Below, one piece after another: positions 35,262 through 43,814 of a DNA stretch of 64,000 nt. The notes below the pieces were generated by a model, which ran no database searches, was not told the DNA's origin, and saw only the letters and a program-made list of their open reading frames with translations. Numbering within the stretch: position 1 is the first letter of the stretch; each line of letters starts with the position of its first letter. The DNA is from Lysobacter sp. Root76. Its GTDB lineage: Bacteria; Pseudomonadota; Gammaproteobacteria; Xanthomonadales; Xanthomonadaceae. The position numbers were made by a program, and so were the translations under genes. The stretch lies in assembly GCF_001428685.1 (NCBI RefSeq), contig NZ_LMIK01000001.1:657288-721287 (forward strand), written 5' to 3'.

Positions 35262-36359
35262 ATGAAAATTACCGATATCCGGTTCGGCATGCTGCGCGTC
35301 CCGCTGAAGACGCCGTTCAAGACCGCGCTGCGCACCGTCGACACGGTCGAGGACATCGTCGTGTCGGTGCATACCGACAGCGGCCAGGTCGGCTACGGCG
35401 AGGCCGCGGCGACCGCGGTGATCACCGGCGACACCCACGGCTCCATCGTCGAGGCGATCCGCAAGTTCATCGCGCCGCGCCTGATCGGCGAGGACATCGC
35501 CGACCTCAACCGCCTGACCCAGCTGATCCAGAGCGCGCTGGAGAAGAACACCAGCGCCAAGGCCGCGGTCGAGATCGCGATCTACGACCTGTGGGGCCAG
35601 CTGTACGGGGCACCGCTGTACAAGATGCTCGGCGGCGGCGACCCGGTCATCGCCACCGACATCACCATCAGCGTCGACTACATCGACAAGATGGTGGCCG
35701 ACTCGATGAGCGCGGTCGAACGCGGCTTCGAATCGCTGAAGATCAAGGTCGGCAAGGACATCGGCGTCGACATCGAGCGGGTCAAGGCGATCTACGCCGC
35801 GGTCGAGGGCCGTGCCCTGCTGCGCCTGGACGCCAATCAGGGCTGGACCGCCAAGCAGGCGGTGTACGCGATCCAGCAACTGGAGGACGCCGGGGTGCGC
35901 CTGGAGCTGGTCGAGCAACCGGTCAAGGCGCAGGACCTTGACGGCATGAAGTACGTGACCGAGCGCGTGCATACTCCGATCATGGCCGACGAGAGCGTGT
36001 TCGGCCCCACCGAGGTCATCGATCTGATCCGCATGCGCGCCGCCGACATCATCAACATAAAGCTGATGAAGACCGGCGGGATCTCCAATGCCATCCGCAT
36101 CGCCGACATCGCCGCGCTGTACGGGGTGGAATGCATGATCGGCTGCATGATCGAGACCAGCATCAGTGTGGCCGCGGCCGTGCACGTGGCGGTGGCCAAG
36201 TCCAACGTCATTACCAAGGTCGATCTGGACGGGCCGTCGCTGTGCGCGTTCAACCCGGTCGACGGCGGGGTGAATTTCAACGAGTCGGAGATCTCGGTCG
36301 CCGATGCGCCCGGCCTGGGCATCCGCGAGATCCGCGGCCTCGAAGCCCTGCCCGGCTGA
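35262..36359 (+). CDS. L-Ala-D/L-Glu (dipeptide) epimerase, enolase superfamily
   Basis: A 365-aa enzyme of the muconate-lactonising subgroup. The catalytic lysine pair is in ESLKIKVGKD (K-x-K). Metal ligands are in LRLDANQGW, LELVEQPV and PIMADESVFG; the second general base is Lys in INIKLMKTGG. C-terminal MIGCMIETSIS is typical of dipeptide epimerases. It would convert L-Ala-D-Glu from murein into L-Ala-L-Glu, which ordinary dipeptidases can cleave. GGAGCTCC precedes the ATG. The upstream endopeptidase and downstream RpiR regulator support this specificity over other epimerases of the group, though related enzymes accept other dipeptides. Confidence 0.92.
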   Translation: MKITDIRFGMLRVPLKTPFKTALRTVDTVEDIVVSVHTDSGQVGYGEAAATAVITGDTHGSIVEAIRKFIAPRLIGEDIADLNRLTQLIQSALEKNTSAKAAVEIAIYDLWGQLYGAPLYKMLGGGDPVIATDITISVDYIDKMVADSMSAVERGFESLKIKVGKDIGVDIERVKAIYAAVEGRALLRLDANQGWTAKQAVYAIQQLEDAGVRLELVEQPVKAQDLDGMKYVTERVHTPIMADESVFGPTEVIDLIRMRAADIINIKLMKTGGISNAIRIADIAALYGVECMIGCMIETSISVAAAVHVAVAKSNVITKVDLDGPSLCAFNPVDGGVNFNESEISVADAPGLGIREIRGLEALPG

Positions 36360-36377
36360 GCCCAGGACCGTCAGGAC

Positions 36378-37229
36378 ATGTCGCCGCTACTCAAAATCCG
36401 CGCCGAGCGCGATCGCATGTCGGCGATCGAGCGCCGCATCGCCGATTTCCTGCTCGACAACGCCCATCTGCTGCGCGACTACTCCTCGCAGCAGCTGGCC
36501 AACGCGCTGGGGATCAGCCAGTCCAGCGTGGTCAAGTTCAGCCAGAAGCTGGGCTTCAAGGGCTACCCGGACCTCAAGTATTCGATCGGCGAAGCGGTCG
36601 CGCGCGGCAACGGCAACGGCGAGGACCACCTGCCGACCGCCGCGGCCGCGGACGATCCGCACACCGCGCTGGCCGAGGACTTGTGGCACCTCAAGGCCCT
36701 GGCCGAGGCCGAGACCCGGCTGATCAATCCGGCCGACCGCATCGACGCGATCGCCGCGGCGATCGAGCAGGCCGGCAAGGTCTACATCATCGGCCTCGGC
36801 GAGGACGGCATCCCGGCGCGCGCGTTCGCGACCCGGCTGTCGATGCTGGGCATCGTCACCGTGCACTACGTCGATGCGATGCTGATGCAGGCCGGCATCT
36901 CCAGCGCCGCGGCCGGCGATGTGCTGCTGGTGTTCTCCGAGCACGGCCGCCAGCCGGCGCTGTGCCAGATCGGCCGGCGCTTCCGCGAGCGCGTGGGCAA
37001 GGTCATCACCGTGACCCGTCACACTCCCAACCCGCTGCGCGCGCATGCCGACGCGGCCCTGGTGGTGTCGGCGCACGACGAGCGCCGGCATATCGAGCCG
37101 CTGCTGTACCAATCGGCGCTGCAGCACCTGCTCGACCTGATCTTCGTGCTGCTGTGCGACGCCAGCGAAGCCCGGCGCCGCCAGCTCGACCTCAACCTCG
37201 AGCGCATGCAGGATCTGCTCGACAGCTGA
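36378..37229 (+). CDS. MurR/RpiR-family transcriptional regulator (HTH + SIS)
   Basis: A 283-aa regulator. The HTH_6 domain at residues 1-77 contains MSAIERRIADFLLDN and SSQQLANALGISQSSVVKFSQKLGFKGYPDLK. A SIS sugar-phosphate domain from about 120 to 250 contains GKVYIIGLGEDGIPARAFATRLSMLG and GDVLLVFSEHGRQPALCQIG. Family members sense phosphosugars such as MurNAc-6-phosphate, which fits a peptidoglycan-recycling operon. The SIS motif GLGEDG departs from the common GxGxS, so the ligand may differ. Likely controls the operon through the palindrome at 32571. Confidence 0.93.
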   Translation: MSPLLKIRAERDRMSAIERRIADFLLDNAHLLRDYSSQQLANALGISQSSVVKFSQKLGFKGYPDLKYSIGEAVARGNGNGEDHLPTAAAADDPHTALAEDLWHLKALAEAETRLINPADRIDAIAAAIEQAGKVYIIGLGEDGIPARAFATRLSMLGIVTVHYVDAMLMQAGISSAAAGDVLLVFSEHGRQPALCQIGRRFRERVGKVITVTRHTPNPLRAHADAALVVSAHDERRHIEPLLYQSALQHLLDLIFVLLCDASEARRRQLDLNLERMQDLLDS

Positions 37230-37247
37230 CCGCCGGGACGAGACCGC

Positions 37248-38009
37248 ATGCGCACCCTGCTCCGCACCGCCCTGCTGATGCCTGCCCTCGCTCTGGCCGC
37301 CTGTGCCGGCATGTCCGCGCCGAGCGCATCGACGCCCTGGGGCAACGCGCGCCAGCTCGTGCTGGTGACCACCGACGGCTGGGACGCGAGCGAGGGCCGC
37401 CTGCGCCGCTACCAACGCGACGGCGGCGGCTGGCGCGAGGTCGGCTCGGCGAGCTCGGTCACGGTCGGGCGTAACGGCAGTGCCTGGGGCCTGGGCCTGC
37501 ATCCCAGCCAGACCGACGGGCCGCAGAAGCGCGAAGGCGACGGCCGCGCGCCGGCCGGCGTGTTCGCGCTCGGCACCGCGTTCGGCTACGGCGCCAGCGC
37601 GGCGACGCCGATGCCCTACCAGGCCATGGGCGCCGACGACTACTGCATCGACGTCAACGCCTCGCCGCTGTACAACCGCATCGTCGATGCCGGCGAGGTC
37701 GGCCAGGCCGCCGTCGCCGAATCCACCGAACCCATGCGCCGGGACCTGCACGCCGGCGGCGACCAGCGCTACCGGCTGGGCTTGGTGATCGATCACAACC
37801 CGCAGCGCGTTCCCGGCGCCGGCAGCTGCATCTTCGCCCACCTGTGGAAGGCACCCGGCGAGCCCACCGCAGGCTGCACCGCGATGGCCGATCCGGCGAT
37901 GGAAGCCCTGCTGGCCTGGCTGCGCCCGCAGCAGCATCCGGTATTCGTGCTGCTGCCGCAGGCGGAACTGCGCCGTCTGCGGCAGGATTGGCATCTGCCG
38001 GCGCCCTGA
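37248..38009 (+). CDS. YkuD-like L,D-transpeptidase/carboxypeptidase lipoprotein
   Basis: A 253-aa protein with a lipobox (LMPALALAACAG, Cys near residue 19), so it is probably anchored in the envelope. The catalytic pattern is HLWKAPGEPTAGCTAM: a His, then a Thr-x-Gly-Cys near residue 206, the L,D-transpeptidase active site of the COG3786 type. GDGRAPAGVFALGTAFGYG is the family glycine-rich strand. It may cut or exchange stem-peptide bonds and so supply substrate to the endopeptidase and epimerase of the same operon. It follows the regulator by 18 bp. Confidence 0.85.
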   Translation: MRTLLRTALLMPALALAACAGMSAPSASTPWGNARQLVLVTTDGWDASEGRLRRYQRDGGGWREVGSASSVTVGRNGSAWGLGLHPSQTDGPQKREGDGRAPAGVFALGTAFGYGASAATPMPYQAMGADDYCIDVNASPLYNRIVDAGEVGQAAVAESTEPMRRDLHAGGDQRYRLGLVIDHNPQRVPGAGSCIFAHLWKAPGEPTAGCTAMADPAMEALLAWLRPQQHPVFVLLPQAELRRLRQDWHLPAP

Positions 38010-38048
38010 GCCGCCCTCCGTCCACCACCACACAGAGCCCCGCCCCGC

Positions 38049-39293
38049 ATGTCGATGACCACCCGCGTCCTGCTCGCGCTGATCGCCGGCGCCGCCGCCG
38101 GCCTGATCCTGGTCGCGCTAGCGCCCGAGGTCGCGCAAAGTACCGCGGCGGTGATGCAGCCGATCGGCAAGCTCTGGCTCAATGCCCTGCAGATGACGGT
38201 AGTGCCGCTGGTGGTGTCGCTGGTGGTGATCGGGGTGACCTCGGCCAGCGATGCGGCGGCCTCCGGACGCACGGCGCGGCGCGCGATCGTGGTCTTCATC
38301 GTGCTGCTGAGCCTGGGCGCCGCCTTCGCCGCGATCGCCGCGCCGGCCCTGCTGTCGCTGCTGCCGCGCGACGAGGCGCTGGTGCAGTCGTTCCGCACCG
38401 CCACGTCGGTACCGACGGCCGCGCCGCCGGCGCTGGGCGACTGGTTGTCGGCGGTGATTCCCAGCAACGTGATCGCGGCCGCCGCGGCCAGCGCGATGCT
38501 GCCGCTGGTGGTGTTCGCGCTGTTCTTCGGTTTCGCCCTGACCCGCATCGATCCGGCCCGGCGCGCGCGCCTGGTCGAACTGTTCCAGGCCATCGCCGAC
38601 ACCATGATCGTGATCGTGCGCTGGCTGCTGTGGATCGCGCCGCTGGGCGTGTTCGCGCTGATGTTCGCGGTCTGCGCCCACGTCGGCGTGGGCATGCTGG
38701 GCGCGGTCGGCTACTACATCGCGCTGCAGTGCACGCTGTATATCTCGGTCACGCTGATGCTGTATCTGGTCGCCGCGGCCTCGGGCACGCCGTTGCGGCG
38801 CTTCGCCGCCGGCGTGCTGCCGGCGCAGACCATCGCCGCCAGCACCCAATCTTCGCTAGCCTCGTTGCCGGCGATGGTGGACAGCGCGCGGATGCGGCTC
38901 GGCTATCCGCTGGAGATCGCTTCATTGGTGCTGCCGATGGCGGTATCGCTGTTCCGCATCACCAGCCCGATCCAGTACATCGGCGTGACCGCGTTCGTGG
39001 CCTGGATCTACGGCATCGACCTGGGCGCGGCGCAACTGGCCGGCTGCGCCGCGCTGGCGGTGGTGATCAGTCTGGGGTCGGTGGGCCTGCCCGGCCAGGT
39101 CAGCTTCATGGCGACCAACATGCCGGTGGTGCAGGCCGCGAGCCTGCCGGTGGAGCCGCTGGGCTTGCTGCTCGCGGTCGACACCCTGCCCGACGTGTTC
39201 GCGACCCTGGGCAACGTCACCGGCGACATCGCCGCGACCGGCGTGGTGGCCGGACGCGAGCGCGCTGCGACGACGGGCGACGGCACGGGCTGA
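38049..39293 (+). CDS. atypical dicarboxylate/amino-acid:cation symporter (DAACS family)
   Basis: A 414-aa membrane protein with the eight-helix plus two-hairpin layout of glutamate transporters: ALQMTVVPLVVSLVVIGV early, STQSSLASLP in hairpin 1, GLPGQVSFMATNMP in hairpin 2 and NVTGD in TM8. The NMDGT sodium/substrate motif of TM7 is replaced by FRITSP, and the TM8 arginine that binds the acidic side chain is replaced by Ala (LPDVFATLGNVTGD against D-x-x-R-T). It therefore probably does not carry glutamate or aspartate in the usual way. A neutral amino acid or small peptide is plausible, given its place at the end of the muropeptide operon. A terminator follows at 39351. Confidence 0.85.
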   Translation: MSMTTRVLLALIAGAAAGLILVALAPEVAQSTAAVMQPIGKLWLNALQMTVVPLVVSLVVIGVTSASDAAASGRTARRAIVVFIVLLSLGAAFAAIAAPALLSLLPRDEALVQSFRTATSVPTAAPPALGDWLSAVIPSNVIAAAAASAMLPLVVFALFFGFALTRIDPARRARLVELFQAIADTMIVIVRWLLWIAPLGVFALMFAVCAHVGVGMLGAVGYYIALQCTLYISVTLMLYLVAAASGTPLRRFAAGVLPAQTIAASTQSSLASLPAMVDSARMRLGYPLEIASLVLPMAVSLFRITSPIQYIGVTAFVAWIYGIDLGAAQLAGCAALAVVISLGSVGLPGQVSFMATNMPVVQAASLPVEPLGLLLAVDTLPDVFATLGNVTGDIAATGVVAGRERAATTGDGTG

Positions 39294-39350
39294 GTTCGGG
39301 GTCGGCGCGGGCGTCGCTGCTCGTCGTTGCGAATCGACGCCACAAAAACC

Positions 39351-39380
39351 GACGCCCCGTGGCTCGCGCTCCGGGGCGTC
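39351..39380. terminator. terminator between convergent transcripts
   Basis: GACGCCCCG pairs perfectly with CGGGGCGTC across a 12-nt loop. It lies between the + symporter gene and the - OmpA-like gene. The A-run just before it (CACAAAAACC) gives a T-run on the minus strand, so it best terminates the OmpA-like operon. Confidence 0.7.
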
Positions 39381-39422
39381 GTTCGTGTCGCTGCAGCGGC
39401 CTGAATCCCTGCCGCCGCCCGT

Positions 39423-40421
39423 TCAAGGGGCTGGCGACACCTGGAAGACCACCGCGACGCGGCGATTCGGCAGCAGGCATTCACGCAGCGCCTCCGGCTG
39501 CCTCACGCCGGAGCAGTCCTGCACCTGCTCGGTGTCGCCCTTGTACTGGTAGCGGATCGAGTCGGCAGGCACACCGCGTTCGATCAATAGCGCGCGCACC
39601 GTCTCGGCGCGACGCTTGGACAGGTCGACGTTGTACTGCGCGCCGCGGCCCTGCAGACGGTCGGCATGGCCTTCCAGCGCTACCGAATCGATGCGCAGGC
39701 CCTCTTCGCGGATGCGTGCGAACGCACGGTCGAGGCTCTGCAGCGCGTAGCCGCGGATATCGCCGCGGCCGTCGCGGTCGAACTCGAACAGAATGTTGGC
39801 GGTCAGGTCCATGTTCTGCGCGTTCGGGACGGCCTGCGCGGGCATGCCGCAGGTCCGCGCCAGCGCCTCGGCATCCCCGACGAGATCCTCCGCGATCTGG
39901 ATGTAGGGCTTGGCGTGGCGCCATTGCTGCTGGTTCAGTTCGTTGCCGGCGTGCACCAGTTCGACCTCGCCGCAGGCCACCGCCTGCTGCGCGCAGGCGA
40001 AGCCGGGCGTGCCGTGGATCGCGCCCAGGCGCTTCCACAGGTCCTCGCGGACGCGTGCGGCGTCGTTCACCAGCGGCGTGTCGGTCGGCAACGGCGATGC
40101 GCCCTGCTCCATCAGCCCGATCAGCCGCGCGGATTGTTCGAGCGCGGCCTGCGGGAAGGCGCTACGGTCGTTGCGCGAGTATTCGTGGAACGACACGTCG
40201 AGCCAGCACTGCGCCTTGGCGAGGTGATAGTCGCGAACGGGGCGGCCGCTGTCGTTGAGCGCACGGATGCGGTCCTGCGTGCCCTCGTAGACCGAATGAT
40301 CGCGATAGATCGCTTCGTCGCTGATGCGCTCGGCCGGTGGCGCCAGGACGGGCGTCTGCGCCTGGGCCGCCGGCAGCAGAGCCGCGAGAAGAGGAAGGGT
40401 GTAGGTAAGAATGGGTTTCAT
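39423..40421 (-). CDS. OmpA-like peptidoglycan-associated protein
   Basis: A 332-aa secreted protein (signal peptide ending LLPAAQA). The N-terminal 200 residues form a Cys-containing alpha-helical region of unknown fold (AQCWLDVSFHEYSRND, ACAQQAVACGEVEL). The OmpA C-terminal domain, residues 212-325, shows ILFEFDRDGRGDIR, SVALEGHADRLQGR, the peptidoglycan contacts in YNVDLSKRRAETVRALL and a final LPNRRVAVVF. I chose the ATG at 40421 over 40427 because GGAG lies seven bases before it. Last gene of a three-gene operon with the barrel protein and giant DUF11 protein. It would tie the assembly to the cell wall. Confidence 0.9.
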   Translation of the reverse strand: MKPILTYTLPLLAALLPAAQAQTPVLAPPAERISDEAIYRDHSVYEGTQDRIRALNDSGRPVRDYHLAKAQCWLDVSFHEYSRNDRSAFPQAALEQSARLIGLMEQGASPLPTDTPLVNDAARVREDLWKRLGAIHGTPGFACAQQAVACGEVELVHAGNELNQQQWRHAKPYIQIAEDLVGDAEALARTCGMPAQAVPNAQNMDLTANILFEFDRDGRGDIRGYALQSLDRAFARIREEGLRIDSVALEGHADRLQGRGAQYNVDLSKRRAETVRALLIERGVPADSIRYQYKGDTEQVQDCSGVRQPEALRECLLPNRRVAVVFQVSPAP

Positions 40422-40433
40422 CGTCATGCTCCG

Positions 40434-43400
40434 TCAGCGCACCGGATCGCGGTAGCGCACGTCATCCCGCCGGAAAAGATCTTCGTCGAATTTGAACCGC
40501 AGACGCAGATAGACGCCGTCGCGGGTGTATTCGTAGCCATTGAGGTCCGGGTCGCCTGCGAAGCCGGCCCAGTTGTAGCCGGCCGACAGCCAGAGGTTCT
40601 GCCGCAGCAGACGGCCGACCTCGATGCCGTAGGCGTACTGATTCGCGCCGAAGTCGCCGCGGAAGGTCGCGCCCATCACCCCGACGTCCCAGTTTTCGGT
40701 CACGTCGTACACGACGCGCCCGGACAACAGCACGCCGCGGAAGCGGCTTTCGACCGTGCCGCCGTCGGCATAGGCGAAGCGATCTTCCTGCCACTTGCCC
40801 GCCACCCGGCCGGTGAGCCACCAGGGACGGCTCGGATGCCAGTCGGCATGGGCGGACACGATGTGCGCGCGCATTTCCAGGTCGTCCCCGGCCTGCACCA
40901 GGCCCGTGCCGCTCTCGTCGCGCTCGAGCTTGTATTCGTAGCGTGCGAGGGCGTTGACGCGGTTGCGGTCGGTGTCGCGATAGGCGACGCCGATCTGGAA
41001 CCGATCCTGCAGCACGTCGCCGCGCGCAGCGTAGTCGGTGCGCAGCAGGTAATTCCGCAACAGCAGGGTCCAGTCGCGGCTCATCTTGCGCGCCGCCATG
41101 AACTGCAGCAGCGTCGTGTCGAAGGCCTCGTCGCCGGCGGTGCGCTCGACATCGCCGGATATCCGGTGCTCCAGGCGGATCGCCCCGCGCCACAGCGGGC
41201 TGGCGCTATAGTCCAGGCCGAAGGCGAGCCCCGTGGCATCGCCCGTGGCACCGTCGATCACGTTCACGTGCTCGACCGAACTGGTGAGGCGGACACCTTC
41301 GGCGACATCCCAGGTGTTGCGGATGCCGGAAGCGGCCTGCAGGTCGCGACCGGCGATGGCATCGCGCATGCGGTACTCGGTGAACGCTTGCGTGTCCTTG
41401 AGGAAGGTCGTATCCACGCCCAGCACGAGCGCGTCGGCCTCGCGGTCGCGGGTGGTCACTCCGAACGCGCTGGTCAGGCCGGTCTGGCGCTCGTAACGGC
41501 CGTACAGCCGGCTGCGCTCGCGCCATTGGTAGTCCGCGCCGAGTGCGATCCGGTTGCGCTCTTCACCGCTCACGTCCTGCTCGATCTCGCCGCCTACCAC
41601 CAGGCGCTCGCCGGCCTTGTAGCCCGCGCCGATGCGCACCGTGTCGCTGGACAGTTCGGTTCCCACCGGCAGATCGCTGGTGGGAACGGTGCCGCCGCTG
41701 CGGATGATCGGCAGACCGGTCAGGGGATCGAGCGGCTGCTGTCCGTAACCGAGCGCCCCGCCGCCCGCCCCGCTGCCGAGGGAGCCGCCGAGGCCGAGCG
41801 TGTCGCCGAACGGGGACCCGCTCGACCATGGCGAATACGCTCCGACCGTCTCGCGGATGGCGCGGTAACCGAAGTCCAGGCTCAGACGCGGCGTGGCCTG
41901 CAGCTTGACGCCCGCGGAGGCCGCGTCGCGTTCGCCGCCGTTGGGATTCCGGTCCTCGCTGCGGATCGCCTCGGCGTACAGTTCGACGCGCTCTCCAGCG
42001 CGCCAACCGAGTTCGACGTTGTACTCGCCGCGTCCGCCGTACAGCGGCGAGGCAGCGTTGTTGAACGCGGGATCCGTGCGCGCCGCGAAGATGCTGGCAT
42101 CGAATCGCTCGCCGTCGTGGCCGAACTCGACGCGCCAGGCGTCGCCTTCGGCTTCGCCACTGAATCCCTGCAGCGCCGGAGTGGCATACTGGTTGACCGG
42201 ATTGGTGTTGACCTCGCTGCGCGTACGCGCGAACTCGGCGACCAGATAGGTATTCGGGCCGAAGCGCAGACCCGCGTTCACGCTGCCCATCTCGAAGCCG
42301 GCGAACGGATTGCGGTCGTCGACATAGGCACCGCCGATCTCGAAGCGCTCGCCCAGCTTCATCTGCGCATCGGCGCCCAGCACCAGGAACTTCTCGGTGC
42401 CCTGGTCCACCTCGTAGGTGATGCGCAGCGACACCGGGTTGAGGTCGCTGTCGAATCCCGGCAGGAAGGTGTTGAGCAGGATCCGGCCGGAGAACGGCTC
42501 GAAGCTGTAGTCGACGAGGCGGCCGAGCGGCCGCACCGAGACGATGCGGGACGGCTGGTTGCGATCGCGCACGACGACTTCCACCCGCTCGCTGCCTTCC
42601 AGGACCGCGTTGTTGCGCAGGCCGTACGGGCCGCTGCCCTGGGAGGGGAACTCTTCCACTACCTGGCGCAGCGAGTCCTCAACGGCGAACACGTTGCCGC
42701 GCACACCTGCGTTCTCGAAATGCCAGCCCAGGCCGGTCGCGGTACGGTTGTAGACACCTAGGCTGCGCTGCGGCACGGGCCCGCGGGCGCCGACGCCCGT
42801 CGACGTCGCCAGCGTGTCGCCGGTCTGGAAATCGCCGTAGAGGACATAGCTGCGGCCCTTGTCCACGCGCACGTACAGGCGCTCGGCCGAACGCGCGTCG
42901 AAGCCGGTGAGCGAACTGTCGCCGTAGACCGGATAGAACTCGTCCGGGCGGATGTCGCGCAGCAGGCGCTCGCGGGTGTCCTTGTCGGAGTCGTAGGCGG
43001 CGGTGAGCAGGTATTCGCCCTTGATCCGGCCCTTGACGAAGAACGCCGTACGCGCGGCCGCATTGGCCTTGCCGTTGTTGAACTGGCGCTCCCAGCGGCG
43101 CAGGTCGCGCTCGAAGCCGTCGTCGCGGCGCGCGGGATCGATCACGCCGGAACCGCTTCCGCTGCGGAAATTGACGATGCCTTCGATCAGGCCGGTGGCG
43201 ATCAGTTCGCGCATTTCCGGCACGAAGCTCACCACGCCCTCCACCGTCTCGGCCCCGGCGGTGATGCGCAGGGTGACGTCCTGCGCGTCGTTGGGCGCCA
43301 GCAGGTCGAACGCAGCCACGCCGTCGCGCAGCGGAAGCTGCACGCCGGGGGTGGCGCGATCGGCGTCCAGGCGCGCGGGGCCGAACTCGTCGGTGCCCGC

Positions 43401-43814
43401 GCGCTCAAGACGGACGCGCCCGCCGCTGTGTTCGATGGTGGCGTAAGCCTGGCCCGCTATCGGCCGGCCGGCTGCGTCGAGCAGCCGGACACGGACGTGC
43501 ACGGGCGTCTGGCCATCGGCCGGCGCCGCAGCGCGGTCGAGTTCGACCTCGATGCGATCGACGACGCCGTTGGCGGCGTAGTCCACGGCGCCCGAACGCA
43601 CCGGCGTGACTTGCGGCGGCAGGTTCCGGCTGGATTCCGTCGCGGGGTGCAGGGAATCGGCCGTGCCCAGCACCGGAGTGAAGCGGCGACCGTCCGCCAC
43701 GTCCTGGGCGAACGCCGGCAGGGCCAGCGTCAGGGCGAGTGCGAGCGCGGTGGCGCGCGGCAGCGGAAGGGCGTGTGCGCGCGCGGCGGCGCGGCCCGGG
43801 TTCATGCGGCTCAT
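40434..43814 (-). CDS. large outer-membrane beta-barrel protein with N-terminal Ig-like domain
   Basis: A 1126-aa protein. After a signal peptide (RATALALALTLALPAFAQ), residues 60-220 are an Ig/invasin-like beta-sandwich (VHVRVRLLDAAGRPIAGQAYATI). The rest is rich in alternating hydrophobic strands ending in aromatic residues (YVLYGDFQTGDT, WHFENAGVRGNVF, RSRLYGRYERQTG, RNRVNALARYEYKLE, WLSAGYNWAGFAGD), the signature of a large barrel. I see no plug domain or TonB box. A Gly/Ser-rich linker near residue 660 may be a loop. It overlaps the giant gene's stop by four bases and lies 12 bp from the OmpA-like gene, so the three are made together. It may anchor or export the giant protein; that is inference. 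Confidence 0.8.
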   Translation of the reverse strand: MSRMNPGRAAARAHALPLPRATALALALTLALPAFAQDVADGRRFTPVLGTADSLHPATESSRNLPPQVTPVRSGAVDYAANGVVDRIEVELDRAAAPADGQTPVHVRVRLLDAAGRPIAGQAYATIEHSGGRVRLERAGTDEFGPARLDADRATPGVQLPLRDGVAAFDLLAPNDAQDVTLRITAGAETVEGVVSFVPEMRELIATGLIEGIVNFRSGSGSGVIDPARRDDGFERDLRRWERQFNNGKANAAARTAFFVKGRIKGEYLLTAAYDSDKDTRERLLRDIRPDEFYPVYGDSSLTGFDARSAERLYVRVDKGRSYVLYGDFQTGDTLATSTGVGARGPVPQRSLGVYNRTATGLGWHFENAGVRGNVFAVEDSLRQVVEEFPSQGSGPYGLRNNAVLEGSERVEVVVRDRNQPSRIVSVRPLGRLVDYSFEPFSGRILLNTFLPGFDSDLNPVSLRITYEVDQGTEKFLVLGADAQMKLGERFEIGGAYVDDRNPFAGFEMGSVNAGLRFGPNTYLVAEFARTRSEVNTNPVNQYATPALQGFSGEAEGDAWRVEFGHDGERFDASIFAARTDPAFNNAASPLYGGRGEYNVELGWRAGERVELYAEAIRSEDRNPNGGERDAASAGVKLQATPRLSLDFGYRAIRETVGAYSPWSSGSPFGDTLGLGGSLGSGAGGGALGYGQQPLDPLTGLPIIRSGGTVPTSDLPVGTELSSDTVRIGAGYKAGERLVVGGEIEQDVSGEERNRIALGADYQWRERSRLYGRYERQTGLTSAFGVTTRDREADALVLGVDTTFLKDTQAFTEYRMRDAIAGRDLQAASGIRNTWDVAEGVRLTSSVEHVNVIDGATGDATGLAFGLDYSASPLWRGAIRLEHRISGDVERTAGDEAFDTTLLQFMAARKMSRDWTLLLRNYLLRTDYAARGDVLQDRFQIGVAYRDTDRNRVNALARYEYKLERDESGTGLVQAGDDLEMRAHIVSAHADWHPSRPWWLTGRVAGKWQEDRFAYADGGTVESRFRGVLLSGRVVYDVTENWDVGVMGATFRGDFGANQYAYGIEVGRLLRQNLWLSAGYNWAGFAGDPDLNGYEYTRDGVYLRLRFKFDEDLFRRDDVRYRDPVR

